Origin: JBOGNO01 sp050747245
GTDB taxonomy: Bacteria > Acidobacteriota > Terriglobia > Acidiferrales > UBA7541
Assembly (NCBI GenBank): GCA_050747245.1
Contig: JBOGNO010000001.1
Span: 464,219 to 528,218, forward strand
Direction of reading: 5' to 3'
Length of the DNA: 64,000 nt
Each line of letters starts with the position of its first letter. Positions within the stretch are counted from its first letter, which is position 1. The notes beneath the pieces are model-generated. The model worked only from the letters and a program-made list of their open reading frames with translations, did no database searches and had not been told where the DNA came from. Shown one piece after another: positions 26,044 to 35,245 of this stretch. A program made the position numbers and the translations under genes.

Positions 26044-27884
26044 TGCACCTGCCTCGCGTCGCGTGATTCGTATTCCGTGTCATGAAATTGCATCTCATAA
26101 AGCCGCGTATAGACGCCCCCGCGCGCCAACAATTCTTCGTGCGTGCCCAGTTCAGCGATGGTGCCACCTTCAATCACCGCAATCATGTGCGCGCGCCGAA
26201 TGGTGGAAAGCCGGTGCGCGATGACGAAGACCGTCCGCCCAGTCATCAGATTATTAAGCGCCCGCTGGACGAGCATTTCCGATTCAGAATCGAGCTCGGA
26301 TGTGGCTTCATCAAGAATCAGGATCGGCGCATCCTTCAGCAGCGCGCGAGCAATTGCCAGCCGCTGCCTCTGGCCGCCGGAAAGCCGTTGGCCCCGGTCG
26401 CCGATCTGCGTCTGGTAGCCTTGCGGCAATTCTTCGATGAAGTCGTGCGCCAGCGCGGCCCTTGCCGCCTCCACCACGCGATCCTTCGGCAGATCCGGCC
26501 GACCATAACACAGATTGTTCCAAACCGTGTCGTTGAAGAGTATGGTCTCTTGCGTGACGATGGCCATCTGCTCGCGCAACGATCGCAGCGTCACCTTTCG
26601 CACGTCATGTCCATCCACGTGAACTACCCCTGCCGTGGCGGCATAAAACCGCGGCAGCAGGTTTACGAGGGTCGTTTTTCCCGCGCCGCTGGAGCCTACG
26701 ATCGCTACCACCGTTCCTGCCGAAACGTTTAGGCGTATTCCTTTCAAAATTGCAGGGCCGCTATCATAAGCGAAACTCACTTCATCAAAATGAACCTCAC
26801 GCGAAAAGCGCGGCAGAGCGGTCGCCCGGGGATCGTCGGGTTCCTCTTCGCCGAGCGCCAGGAATGTGAAGACTTGTGTTGACGCGCCGACGGCCTGCTC
26901 GAAGAGTTGATAGATGCCGCCGAGGCGTTTGATGGGTTCGTAGACTTTGAACATGCAATAAAAGAAAGTCATGACAACGCCGAGCGTCATCAAGCCGTGC
27001 TTGATCTGATCGCGCACGAAGAGCATGAGCATGGCGATGACCACGGCGGCAAGAATGTCCATCAGCGGGCCTGTGACCACGTAGGCTTTCACCCAGCGCA
27101 TGGTCTCCCGCAGCAAACGGCGCGCCGCTTCGCGGAATCTCCCTATCTCGAAATGCTCCATTCCGAAAGCCTTGACCACACGGTTCCCGCTCACCGTTTC
27201 CTGGATCAGCTGGCTGAGCTCCGCCAGCCGCGACTGAGTCTTCTCGCTCGATTGCCGAATCCGCCGCCCAAGTTTGCCCACCGGGTAAATGACCAGCGGA
27301 AGAAAAATAGCCGAACCTAGGGCCAGCTTCCAGTTGATGATGAGCAGGACTGCTGAAAAAGCGATCAATGAAAAAATCTGTCGGAAGAGATCTGCGAGAA
27401 ATTCTGAAAGGGCGCTACGCACCTTCTCCACGTCATTGATGACCACGGACATCAACCGACCCGTGGGATGATGTTGAAAAAAGCCGATCGGCTGGCGAAG
27501 GACTTTGCCATATACCTCGTTGCGCAAATCCGTGATCCCGGAAAGCCCCACGTACTGGATCGAGATGTTGCCCAGGTATTCAGAGATTGCTTTCACCAGC
27601 ACCACGGCCAGAAGCGACAGCGCAAACACGGTCCAAACATAGTGAATTCGCTCGGGGAAAAATGGATTCAGATAAATCTCGTGACCATTGGGGAGCTTGA
27701 CCAGCCCGACCTGCTTGACAATGGAACTCGGATTGAGGACTACGTCAAACAAGGGCGTGATGAGCAGTCCCATCAGGCCCTCCATCAGCCCGACGACGGC
27801 CATCAGCATAGTGCCGAAAACTAGCAGCAGCGAGTAGGGGCGCACGTATCCCAGCAACCTTTTCAGCTCTGCCTTATGAATCAA
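26040..27884 (-). CDS. MsbA-like ABC exporter (transmembrane-ATPase fusion)
   Basis: 614-residue half-transporter with six transmembrane helices (about 1-340) and an ATPase domain with Walker A VGSSGAGKTTLV, ABC signature LSGGQRQRLAIARALL, Walker B ILILDEATSELD and the H-loop IAHRLSTIRRA. Dimers flip lipids or drugs across the inner membrane. Placement next to lptB and the LptC/A fusion in the same leftward block suggests lipid A-core flipping as in MsbA, but multidrug-type homologues look alike. Confidence 0.9.
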   Translation of the reverse strand: MIHKAELKRLLGYVRPYSLLLVFGTMLMAVVGLMEGLMGLLITPLFDVVLNPSSIVKQVGLVKLPNGHEIYLNPFFPERIHYVWTVFALSLLAVVLVKAISEYLGNISIQYVGLSGITDLRNEVYGKVLRQPIGFFQHHPTGRLMSVVINDVEKVRSALSEFLADLFRQIFSLIAFSAVLLIINWKLALGSAIFLPLVIYPVGKLGRRIRQSSEKTQSRLAELSQLIQETVSGNRVVKAFGMEHFEIGRFREAARRLLRETMRWVKAYVVTGPLMDILAAVVIAMLMLFVRDQIKHGLMTLGVVMTFFYCMFKVYEPIKRLGGIYQLFEQAVGASTQVFTFLALGEEEPDDPRATALPRFSREVHFDEVSFAYDSGPAILKGIRLNVSAGTVVAIVGSSGAGKTTLVNLLPRFYAATAGVVHVDGHDVRKVTLRSLREQMAIVTQETILFNDTVWNNLCYGRPDLPKDRVVEAARAALAHDFIEELPQGYQTQIGDRGQRLSGGQRQRLAIARALLKDAPILILDEATSELDSESEMLVQRALNNLMTGRTVFVIAHRLSTIRRAHMIAVIEGGTIAELGTHEELLARGGVYTRLYEMQFHDTEYESRDARQVQ

Positions 27885-28010
27885 CTCGGGAGACCCCTCG
27901 CGCTCATCGAATCATCTCGTCGCTCATCGCTCGATAGCCTCTCTCCACATTCTGCACCAGCGATAAGCCCCCAGCCAGACTCGCTGGCACTCAAGCACAA
28001 TCTCTGCAGA
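27885..28010. other. Short intergenic region between rapZ and the ABC exporter
   Basis: 126 bases without a convincing gene. This is the only real gap in the leftward rpoN-gmk block, so an internal promoter for the exporter-yicC-gmk group could lie here; I could not pick one out with confidence. Confidence 0.4.
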
Positions 28011-28895
28011 TCAGGCCGGTGACTTTTCCAGATCCCGGTGCACAACTTTCGCAGTGTAACCATGCCGCCTCAGTCGCCTCCGAATGTGCTCCGCCAATGT
28101 GACGGAACGATGTCTGCCGCCGGTACACCCGAAAGCGATGGTGAGGTAACTTTTCCCCTCGCGAATATAGTGTGGGATCAAATAGACCAGCATGCTTTCC
28201 ATACGCCGCAGAAATTCTCCCGTCTGCGGGAACGAGCGAATGTACTTTGCCACCCGCGCGTCGCGCCCGTCGTGCGGCCTCAGTCGCGGAACGAAATGCG
28301 GATTCGGCAGGAAGCGGACGTCGAACACCAGGTCGGCGTCCGCCGGGATTCCGTAGCGATAGCCGAAACTTACGACGGAAATCATCAGCGGCTTGCGCCC
28401 GAGTCTCTGGAAACGGTCGGTGATGAACTGCCGCAGCTCATGCACGTTGAATTTCGTGGTGTCGATGATCACGTCTGCGATGCGGCGGATCGGCGCCATC
28501 ATTCTCCGTTCCAGCCGGATTCCTGCGCGGATCGGGAGATTGCGCCCCATGGGGTGCGGGCGGCGCGTTTCATTAAATCGCCGAACCAGGGCATCATCGC
28601 TGGCTTCGGCGAACACAAGAGTCGCAGGGTGAACGCTGCGCATGGCCTTTAAAATTTCAGGCAGACGGGATAGCTGTTGCCCCTCCCGCGCGTCCACCAG
28701 CAAGGCCGCTCGTTCGATTTCGCCCGTCCCCTGCACGTAGAGTTCGCCGAATGTGGGAATGAAATCAACCGGCAGGTTGTCCACACAGTAAAAACCCAGG
28801 TCTTCAAACGTCCGCAGGATCGAACCCTTACCCGAGCCGGATAGGCCGGTGAGAATCACAATTTGCCGTGAGGCCGACTTCTGCTGGCGATTCAC
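28011..28895 (-). CDS. rapZ: RNase adapter / nucleotide-binding protein RapZ
   Basis: 294 residues. Walker A is ILTGLSGSGKGS; the C-terminal domain has SFGYRYGIPADADLVFDVRFLPNP-type segments and the conserved IAFGCTGGRHRSV near the end. In E. coli RapZ controls GlmZ/GlmS and so amino-sugar supply to the envelope. It is placed ten bases after rpoN, without the hpf and ptsN genes that often separate the two. Confidence 0.95.
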   Translation of the reverse strand: MNRQQKSASRQIVILTGLSGSGKGSILRTFEDLGFYCVDNLPVDFIPTFGELYVQGTGEIERAALLVDAREGQQLSRLPEILKAMRSVHPATLVFAEASDDALVRRFNETRRPHPMGRNLPIRAGIRLERRMMAPIRRIADVIIDTTKFNVHELRQFITDRFQRLGRKPLMISVVSFGYRYGIPADADLVFDVRFLPNPHFVPRLRPHDGRDARVAKYIRSFPQTGEFLRRMESMLVYLIPHYIREGKSYLTIAFGCTGGRHRSVTLAEHIRRRLRRHGYTAKVVHRDLEKSPA

Positions 28896-28904
28896 GGCTG
28901 CGGA

Positions 28905-30347
28905 TCAGCCCTTGACCCGTCGCTGGTGCGTGCTGGGGATGCGCAGGTCTTCGCGGTACTTCGCCACCGTGCGCCGCGTCACGTGGATGCCTTCCTCGTC
29001 CAGCTTCTTTGCAATTTGCTCATCGGTCAGCGGGTGCGAGTGGTCTTCTTCTTCGATCATCTGTTTCACGCGCCGCTTCAGGGAAAGCAAGGACATCGCC
29101 CCTCCCTGCGGGCCGTTCACGGATTCCGAAAAAAAGCTTCTCAGCTCCAGCACTCCCTGAGGCGTGTGCGCGTACTTGTTCGCCACGGCCCGGCTCACGG
29201 TCGAAGGATGCACGCCCACTTCCTCCGCCACTTCCTTGATCATCATTGGCTTCAACTGATCGGGCCCGAAATCGAAATAATCCTTCTGGCGGCGGAGAAT
29301 GGATTGACACACCCTTACGATTGTGTGTTTCCGCTGCTCGATGTTCTTCATCAGCTGAATCGCCGCGGTGAACCGCTCCTTCACGTAGTTGCGCACGTCC
29401 CGGTCGGCGGCATCACGCGCCAGCAATCGGCGATAGACCGGGCTCAACCGGAGCTGAGGCAGGTCCTCATCATTCACAAAAACTTGCCATTCCCCTTCGC
29501 TTTTCTCAAACCGCACATCCGGCTCGACCAGGCGTGCTTCTGTTTTGTTGTACCGTAGCCCGGGTCTCGGATCGAGTCTCTTGATTACATCCACAGCGCG
29601 CTTTACTAGCTCAATAGGACGGTTGAGCGCCCGCGCAATTTCCTTCAACTGGCTGTTTTGCAGCAGTTTCAAGTGCTCGGAAACTACTTGCTGCGCGAGG
29701 GTGTTCTGCGGATCGAGCAACTTGAGCTGCATCAGCAGGCACTCCCGCAGATCGCGCGCCGCCACGCCGGGCGGGTCAAACTCTTGCACCACCGCCAGAC
29801 CCTCTTCCACATCCTCCATCGCATAGTTCCCCGACTGCGCAATCTCCTCAAGCGTGGCCGTCAGATAGCCGTTCTCATCCAAATTGCCGATGATGACTTC
29901 CGCCGCCTTCCGCGCCGCATCGGAGCAGATACTCACGCTGAGCTGCCACTCCAGGTGGTCTGCGAGTCTCTGCGGCGAAGACAGAAATTTTTCGAAAGAC
30001 GGCCGCTCGATGTCTTCGCTCTCGTGGCTCGCTGCGTTTCCCACTCCGGTATCGAGGTATTTGCTGAAAAAGGATCCGATATCGAATTCGTCGAAGGGGT
30101 TGGCCGCTTCGGTCTCGGGAACTTTCTCGGTTTCTTGTTTCAGGAACGCCTCATCCGTGTAGCTCTCGGCGACGGTGGCGTCCTCACCAATCTCCTCGAG
30201 CACTGGATTCGCCATAATTTCCTGGTTGATCATCTCCCGCAACTCCAGGCGGTTGAGCGCCAGCACGCTCACCATCTGCACAAGGCCCGGCGTCAGAATC
30301 TGCTTCTGCGCGACGCGGAGATTGAGTTTGGGCTGTAGCCAGTTCAT
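28905..30347 (-). CDS. rpoN: RNA polymerase sigma-54 factor
   Basis: 480-residue sigma-54. Region I is Gln/Leu-rich (NLRVAQKQILTPGLVQMVSVLALNRLEL in the first 40 residues), region II is acidic, and the C-terminal DNA-binding part has EVGVHPSTVSRAVANKY and the RpoN box TRRTVAKYREDL close to the end (consensus ARRTVAKYRE, with the first residue changed to Thr). It requires an AAA+ activator; none is in the window. Confidence 0.97.
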   Translation of the reverse strand: MNWLQPKLNLRVAQKQILTPGLVQMVSVLALNRLELREMINQEIMANPVLEEIGEDATVAESYTDEAFLKQETEKVPETEAANPFDEFDIGSFFSKYLDTGVGNAASHESEDIERPSFEKFLSSPQRLADHLEWQLSVSICSDAARKAAEVIIGNLDENGYLTATLEEIAQSGNYAMEDVEEGLAVVQEFDPPGVAARDLRECLLMQLKLLDPQNTLAQQVVSEHLKLLQNSQLKEIARALNRPIELVKRAVDVIKRLDPRPGLRYNKTEARLVEPDVRFEKSEGEWQVFVNDEDLPQLRLSPVYRRLLARDAADRDVRNYVKERFTAAIQLMKNIEQRKHTIVRVCQSILRRQKDYFDFGPDQLKPMMIKEVAEEVGVHPSTVSRAVANKYAHTPQGVLELRSFFSESVNGPQGGAMSLLSLKRRVKQMIEEEDHSHPLTDEQIAKKLDEEGIHVTRRTVAKYREDLRIPSTHQRRVKG

Positions 30348-30348
30348 T

Positions 30349-31074
30349 TCAATTCAATTGGAAGTGGTTCCCGAGATAGACGCGTCGAACTTCCGGATCC
30401 TCGCTCAATTCGGCCGGCGTCCCAGCGCGGAAAATCGCTCCATTATTGATGATATAGGCGCGGCTCGTTACTGCCAGGGTCTCGCGGACGTTATGATCCG
30501 TCACCAAAACCCCAATTCCCGCCCGCGACAAATCCGCGATGATTTTTTGAATGTCCACCACCGTCAACGGATCAATTCCAGAAAACGGCTCATCCAGCAG
30601 GATGAATGACGGCTCCAGCACCAGCGAGCGCGCGATTTCGAGCCTTCGCCGCTCACCGCCGGAGAGCGTGAACGCAGCATTGTTCCGTACGCCTTCGAGA
30701 CCCATTTGCGCCAGCAACTCCTCCACGCGGTCGCGCCGCTGTTCCGGCGTCACCGGCATGCTTTCCAATACCGAGAGGAGATTCTCTTCGACCGTCAGTT
30801 TTCGAAAAACCGAGGGTTCCTGAGGGAGATAGCTGATTCCGCTGCGGGCCCGCAGGTACATAGGTAGGTCGGTGATATCCTCGCCATCCAGCATGACATG
30901 CCCGTAATCAGGTCGCGCCAGTCCGACGATGATGTAGAAAGTCGTCGTCTTTCCGGCGCCATTTGGCCCGAGCAAACCAACCACTTCTCCCTGCCGAATC
31001 TCCAGACTGACATTGTGAACAACCTTACGCCCTCGATAGGCCTTGCTCAGCTCGGCGGCTTGGAGTTTCGACAT
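30349..31074 (-). CDS. lptB: LPS export ABC transporter ATP-binding protein LptB
   Basis: 241-residue ATPase of the LptB2FG complex that extracts LPS from the inner membrane. Walker A GPNGAGKTT, signature LSGGERRRLEIARSL, Walker B FILLDEPFSGIDPL and a DHNVRETL switch are all typical of LptB. It is one base upstream of rpoN and six bases after the LptC/A fusion, so the three are one transcription unit. lptF and lptG are not in the window. Confidence 0.95.
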   Translation of the reverse strand: MSKLQAAELSKAYRGRKVVHNVSLEIRQGEVVGLLGPNGAGKTTTFYIIVGLARPDYGHVMLDGEDITDLPMYLRARSGISYLPQEPSVFRKLTVEENLLSVLESMPVTPEQRRDRVEELLAQMGLEGVRNNAAFTLSGGERRRLEIARSLVLEPSFILLDEPFSGIDPLTVVDIQKIIADLSRAGIGVLVTDHNVRETLAVTSRAYIINNGAIFRAGTPAELSEDPEVRRVYLGNHFQLN

Positions 31075-31080
31075 GCCGGC

Positions 31081-33294
31081 TCATTTCTCGATCCGGTGTT
31101 CCGTCAGCGTGCGCATTCCTTGGGGAGAATCCACAAAAATCGTATCACTCGCACGAAAGAACGTCAACGAACGGCCCTGGGTCGTGTTCCCAGCCGCATC
31201 TATAATTGTCGGCGTCCCTCCGGAAAGAACAAATTTCTCATCAACGGCTGAATAATCGGCCCGCTCGCCCGTTCCGCGCCGCCCTCCTTGTCGAACCACC
31301 ACCTGGCCCTGTGCAACCGCGGTGTCGAGCTGCTTCTTCGCACCGGCGGGGCTTGAGAGTAAGAGTTGCATTTTCTGGGCGAGGATACTCTGCCCCGTCG
31401 TCTCTGCAGTGACCCCGCCGTCGAGAGAAGCGCGATTTGCCTGGTCGTAGTAATCGAGCTTCGCTGCATGAATATTCCAGAGTGTGGGCCCGCCGCCTGG
31501 TTTCTGCGCATCTGGCGCCTGTGGAAATACGGCCCGCACCGCGCCGCGCGCCTCAAGCCACTGCTCCGGTCGCCAGATTTCGATCGCGTCCCCTTCGACT
31601 ACGGAGTCGCCCTGCCACATTCGCGCGTTCCCGGAATAAAGCGCATGGCCCGTCTGACTGTTACCATCAAGACGCTCGGCGACGATATGCGCGGGGCCAT
31701 TCCCCAGGTTCGGGCCCCGATTGTTGGGCGAAGAAAGGTAGGTCGTCCGCACGCCGCCTGCGGCGTGCACATCTCCCGAACTCTGGTTGATCTCGATCCG
31801 CTGTGCCTGTGTGCTGGATTCGGCGTCGGCAATCACCGGCGAGCCTTCGAGTTCGATCGAGTTATCGGAACGCGACATTCTCGCCCGGTCCGCGCGCGCG
31901 CTGCGGTCTGTCTGGCGAAATCGGACGTCCCCCGACTCTTCTACCTGGCTCCAATCGCCGCCGCTGCCGAGTTTCATCGTCAACTCCTGCGCGCTGGTCG
32001 TTTGCGGAGCCGCCCTCCTGAGCTGTCGAACCACGGAAACTCCTCCGTGTCCCAGCAGACGCTCCAGGCGGCCCTGCCCGTCGAATTGGCCCTGGAAGTG
32101 CTTAGCCTCGGCGTGCGTTTTCTCATCCCCGGCGCGTGATTCGATTGTGCCCGAAGCGAGCGTCTCGCCGCTCACGATGTGGCTGCCACGCCCCTCCGCA
32201 TTCGCGGCAAACTGCAATTCCAGAGAATTAGTTTGCAGTGTTCGCGAACCGCCCGGCATCTGCGAATTCAGCAGGACCCCACCCGTGGCCTTCAGTTTCC
32301 GTGGTTGGTTCAGTTGTGGCGCCATCTCGATCTCTGCGCTTTCGACGTGGAATTCGTCGAAGCCGCCGCTTCCCTTTCGCTCTCCTCGAACGCTGCCCGC
32401 GGCCGAGAAATTCTCCACCCACCCTGCAGGGTTCAATTCCGCGCTGAATTCGGAGGCGGATATCCGGATGCTCTCGTTCGGACCGCTCGACTCCATCTCC
32501 GGATTGCCTGTGGCGCGAACGCGGCGCGCGCGCATCGCTGCATCCAGGTCCAGAAACATCGCGCCCGCCCGGAGCGTCTGAGTTCCCTGCTGCGCTTGCG
32601 CTGGCCCAGCGAGCTGCAGTAGGCGTGCGTCTCGCCGATATTCCAGCCGCGTGCCGGAAAGCAGAACCGGTGGCGCGGCGGGCCGGCTTTGCGAGTGTAT
32701 ATTCAGCGTGACTCCGCGCTCCAGAGTAACGCTCGCCTGCGACGAATTATATTCAAGACCGATGCCATTACATTCTCCGTTCTGGAACTTGATTTGCACC
32801 GGTGCCGGAGTCGTTGCGTGGCCCGTGCGATTGTCGAAGAGAATATTCTTCGTCGCGAGATGAATGACTTTCTCACTCGCGCCGCGATCCCAATCCGCGG
32901 CCGATTCGAGATCTATTTGCACGTCTCCCTGGCAGACAATTCGTCCCGCGCCCGAATCGTAATCGCACTCCCTGGTGTGGATATCGTCGTGGCGCGCTCC
33001 GTCGCGGCCGTACACGGTAATCCACACATCGTCGAGCAAGTTGCGATTGGCATCCTTGTATTGCGTAGCCTGCGAGGCGCGCACGGTGAAGAGCGTCCTG
33101 TTCCCCTCTACTTTCGAAAATGAAAATTGCGCCGATTGCTGCTGTACCGTCACAGGTACCACTGCCGGAGCATTGCGCTGCGCTGCGCTTCGACGCCAGG
33201 CGCGCCGCACGTACACACTCGTCACCACCAGCGCCAGTAATAGGGCCATCATTGCCGACCAGCGAGCGTATCGCGCGGCTTCAGTTCGTCGCAT
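31081..33294 (-). CDS. LptC-LptA (OstA-like) fusion protein
   Basis: 737 residues, far larger than LptC or LptA alone (about 190 each). An N-terminal transmembrane anchor (about 14-28) leads into an LptC-like domain (FSKVEGNRTLFTVRASQATQ, about 57-76). Several OstA/LptA-type beta-jellyroll blocks follow, recognisable by recurring patterns such as DRARMSRSDNSIELEGSPVI and VVEGDAIEIW, with GNARM and VVRQGGRR-type strands. The fusion would make a continuous periplasmic slide for LPS. It heads the lptB-rpoN-rapZ unit. Some repeats may belong to other OstA-related families. Confidence 0.8.
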   Translation of the reverse strand: MRRTEAARYARWSAMMALLLALVVTSVYVRRAWRRSAAQRNAPAVVPVTVQQQSAQFSFSKVEGNRTLFTVRASQATQYKDANRNLLDDVWITVYGRDGARHDDIHTRECDYDSGAGRIVCQGDVQIDLESAADWDRGASEKVIHLATKNILFDNRTGHATTPAPVQIKFQNGECNGIGLEYNSSQASVTLERGVTLNIHSQSRPAAPPVLLSGTRLEYRRDARLLQLAGPAQAQQGTQTLRAGAMFLDLDAAMRARRVRATGNPEMESSGPNESIRISASEFSAELNPAGWVENFSAAGSVRGERKGSGGFDEFHVESAEIEMAPQLNQPRKLKATGGVLLNSQMPGGSRTLQTNSLELQFAANAEGRGSHIVSGETLASGTIESRAGDEKTHAEAKHFQGQFDGQGRLERLLGHGGVSVVRQLRRAAPQTTSAQELTMKLGSGGDWSQVEESGDVRFRQTDRSARADRARMSRSDNSIELEGSPVIADAESSTQAQRIEINQSSGDVHAAGGVRTTYLSSPNNRGPNLGNGPAHIVAERLDGNSQTGHALYSGNARMWQGDSVVEGDAIEIWRPEQWLEARGAVRAVFPQAPDAQKPGGGPTLWNIHAAKLDYYDQANRASLDGGVTAETTGQSILAQKMQLLLSSPAGAKKQLDTAVAQGQVVVRQGGRRGTGERADYSAVDEKFVLSGGTPTIIDAAGNTTQGRSLTFFRASDTIFVDSPQGMRTLTEHRIEK

Positions 33295-33382
33295 GCCTCT
33301 TCCCCATCAATGGGTTAGAAGCCGAGTATAGGGAAGAGTTGTACGTCGCACAATCGCGGGTGCGTCAGCGTGGCCGGGCGGC

Positions 33383-35203
33383 CTATTCGCGAGCGACGGG
33401 CGATACTTGCGTATCCACGAAAATCTGGTGTGTGCCGCCCAGATCGCGAGCGGAGGGGGTCAGAATCGTCCGCGGTCCGATGAATATCTTTGCACGATGC
33501 GAAAGCGCCGTACGGACGTCGCTCTCGCTCACGAATTCAGCGACCTGAATCTCAGGCTCAGAGACTTTGACCGTAGGTTGTGACATGCCAGTGTGTGCCG
33601 GAGCCGGTGCATGCGAAGGTCCCTCGGGTCGCTCCGCAGGCTGCACTTCGCCGGCTCGCGGGATTCCCCGCGCCACTAAAACTCGCTCGACAACTCGCGC
33701 GATCATCTGCCGGTCGAACATGGAGGCGTCGGCAGTGGACGCCACAGAAACCCGGGGCGCAGGTGGAGCTGGCGCTGCACCAGAGGCAGTCAGTACCGCC
33801 GCGCTGCTCCCCATTCGGTCGCTAGCGGCAATTGTGCGGTGCTCGACGCCACGCGACTCCCAAGCGATTCGCTTGATATTCAGCAAATGCTGCGGACCGA
33901 TATTGTCCGAAGTGATGTTCCCTCCCGGCGACCCGCAGCCCAGCGTCATCGCCGGAAAAAGATTGGTCGAGTAACCGATCGATCCGTGTACCGCTGAAGT
34001 ATTCACGCACACGCGGAACGCCGGTACCGCCTGCCCGAAGGTGCGCACAGCGGCTTCGTTCTGCGAGTGGATCGCGCAGGTGTGTCCCATCCCGCCGAAT
34101 TGCAGCAGCCGCCGGCACATTTCAATTCCCGCGCTCAGATTCGCCACGCAATATAAAGCCAAGATGGGCGACAATTTTTCCGCCGAAAGAGGATATTCGC
34201 GGCCCACACCCTCCAACCGCGCGATCAACACTCGTGTCGAAGCCGGCACTTTAATTCCTGCAAGCTCTGCGATCATCGTCGCCGGGCGTCCGACAATTTT
34301 CGGATTGGGAGTGAACGCGCCCGGCGTAATCACCATCTCGCCGAGTTCTTTCGCTTCTTCGGCGCTCAGAAAATATGCGCCCTGTTCGCGGCATTCCGCG
34401 AGCGCCGTTTCCACCACCGCCTCCTCCACGACGATGGCTTGCTCGGAAGAACAGATCGTGCCGTAATCAAATGTCTTCCCTGCGAAAATATCTGCTACAG
34501 CCTTTTTCACATTGGCGGTGCGCTCGATGAACGACGGAACGTTTCCGGGGCCCACGCCATACGCCGGCTTCCCGGAACTGTATGCCGCGCGCACCAACCC
34601 CGATCCGCCGGTGGCCAAAATCACGTTCGTCAGTCGGTGACGCATCAATTCCTGCGTCCCCTGCATGGTCGAGTGCCTCAGACAGACGATGATTCCTTCG
34701 GGCGCGCCCGCCTGCAATGCCGCGCGCTCCAATACGCTGGCGGACTCACAAATCGCGCGCATCGCCGAAGGATGCGGGCTCAGCACAATTGCGTTGCGCG
34801 CCTTCAGCGAAATCAACGTCTTGTAGATTGCCGTAGAGGTCGGATTCGTCGAAGGAATTACCGCCGCCACCACGCCAAAAGGCTCGGCGACCTCGAGAAT
34901 TCCCTTTTCGCGGTCCTCACGCAGGATCCCTACCGTCTGCAGCTCCCGAATCGCGCGCGGCACGTCCACCGAGGCCAGGCGATTCTTTATGATTTTGTCG
35001 GGGACATTGCCGTAGCCGGTTTCTTCAACCGCCAGCCGCGCGAGTTGTTCTCCAGCCTGCGTGGCCGCTTCGGCGCAAGCCTCTACGATTGCGTCCACCT
35101 GCTGCTGGGAAAAAGATGCGAATTTTTTCTGGGCTTCGCTCGCGCGTTCAAGCGCCCGGCGAGCTTCCTGTATCGAGATGAGGTCGCGGTCTTCCAGGCT
35201 CAA
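33383..35203 (-). CDS. CoA-acylating aldehyde dehydrogenase, microcompartment type, with extra C-terminal extension
   Basis: 606-residue EutE/PduP-type enzyme converting an aldehyde, NAD+ and CoA to acyl-CoA. The catalytic domain covers about 1-465: VIPSTNPTSTAIYK, cofactor loop GGSGLVRAAYSSGKPAYGVGPG, and the catalytic Cys251 in DYGTICSSEQ. Typical family members end near 460-470. Here about 140 extra residues follow: an Ala/Pro linker, an amphipathic helix MFDRQMIARVVERVLVARG (about 495-513) that looks like a shell encapsulation peptide, a second linker, and a small domain with KIFIGPRTILTPSARDL (about 572-588). The start is TTG 35203 with a weak ribosome-binding site. A BMC shell gene is directly upstream (42 bases). 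The substrate is unknown. Confidence 0.88.
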   Translation of the reverse strand: MSLEDRDLISIQEARRALERASEAQKKFASFSQQQVDAIVEACAEAATQAGEQLARLAVEETGYGNVPDKIIKNRLASVDVPRAIRELQTVGILREDREKGILEVAEPFGVVAAVIPSTNPTSTAIYKTLISLKARNAIVLSPHPSAMRAICESASVLERAALQAGAPEGIIVCLRHSTMQGTQELMRHRLTNVILATGGSGLVRAAYSSGKPAYGVGPGNVPSFIERTANVKKAVADIFAGKTFDYGTICSSEQAIVVEEAVVETALAECREQGAYFLSAEEAKELGEMVITPGAFTPNPKIVGRPATMIAELAGIKVPASTRVLIARLEGVGREYPLSAEKLSPILALYCVANLSAGIEMCRRLLQFGGMGHTCAIHSQNEAAVRTFGQAVPAFRVCVNTSAVHGSIGYSTNLFPAMTLGCGSPGGNITSDNIGPQHLLNIKRIAWESRGVEHRTIAASDRMGSSAAVLTASGAAPAPPAPRVSVASTADASMFDRQMIARVVERVLVARGIPRAGEVQPAERPEGPSHAPAPAHTGMSQPTVKVSEPEIQVAEFVSESDVRTALSHRAKIFIGPRTILTPSARDLGGTHQIFVDTQVSPVARE

Positions 35204-35245
35204 AGCGCCGTTCCTGAAAGTGTGTCAGCCATCATGCGATGACCG

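Noticed and set aside
27881..28063. 60-codon minus-strand frame between rapZ and the exporter (HPr was considered)
   Set aside because: It has none of the HPr or PTS motifs and overlaps the rapZ end; it looks non-coding.
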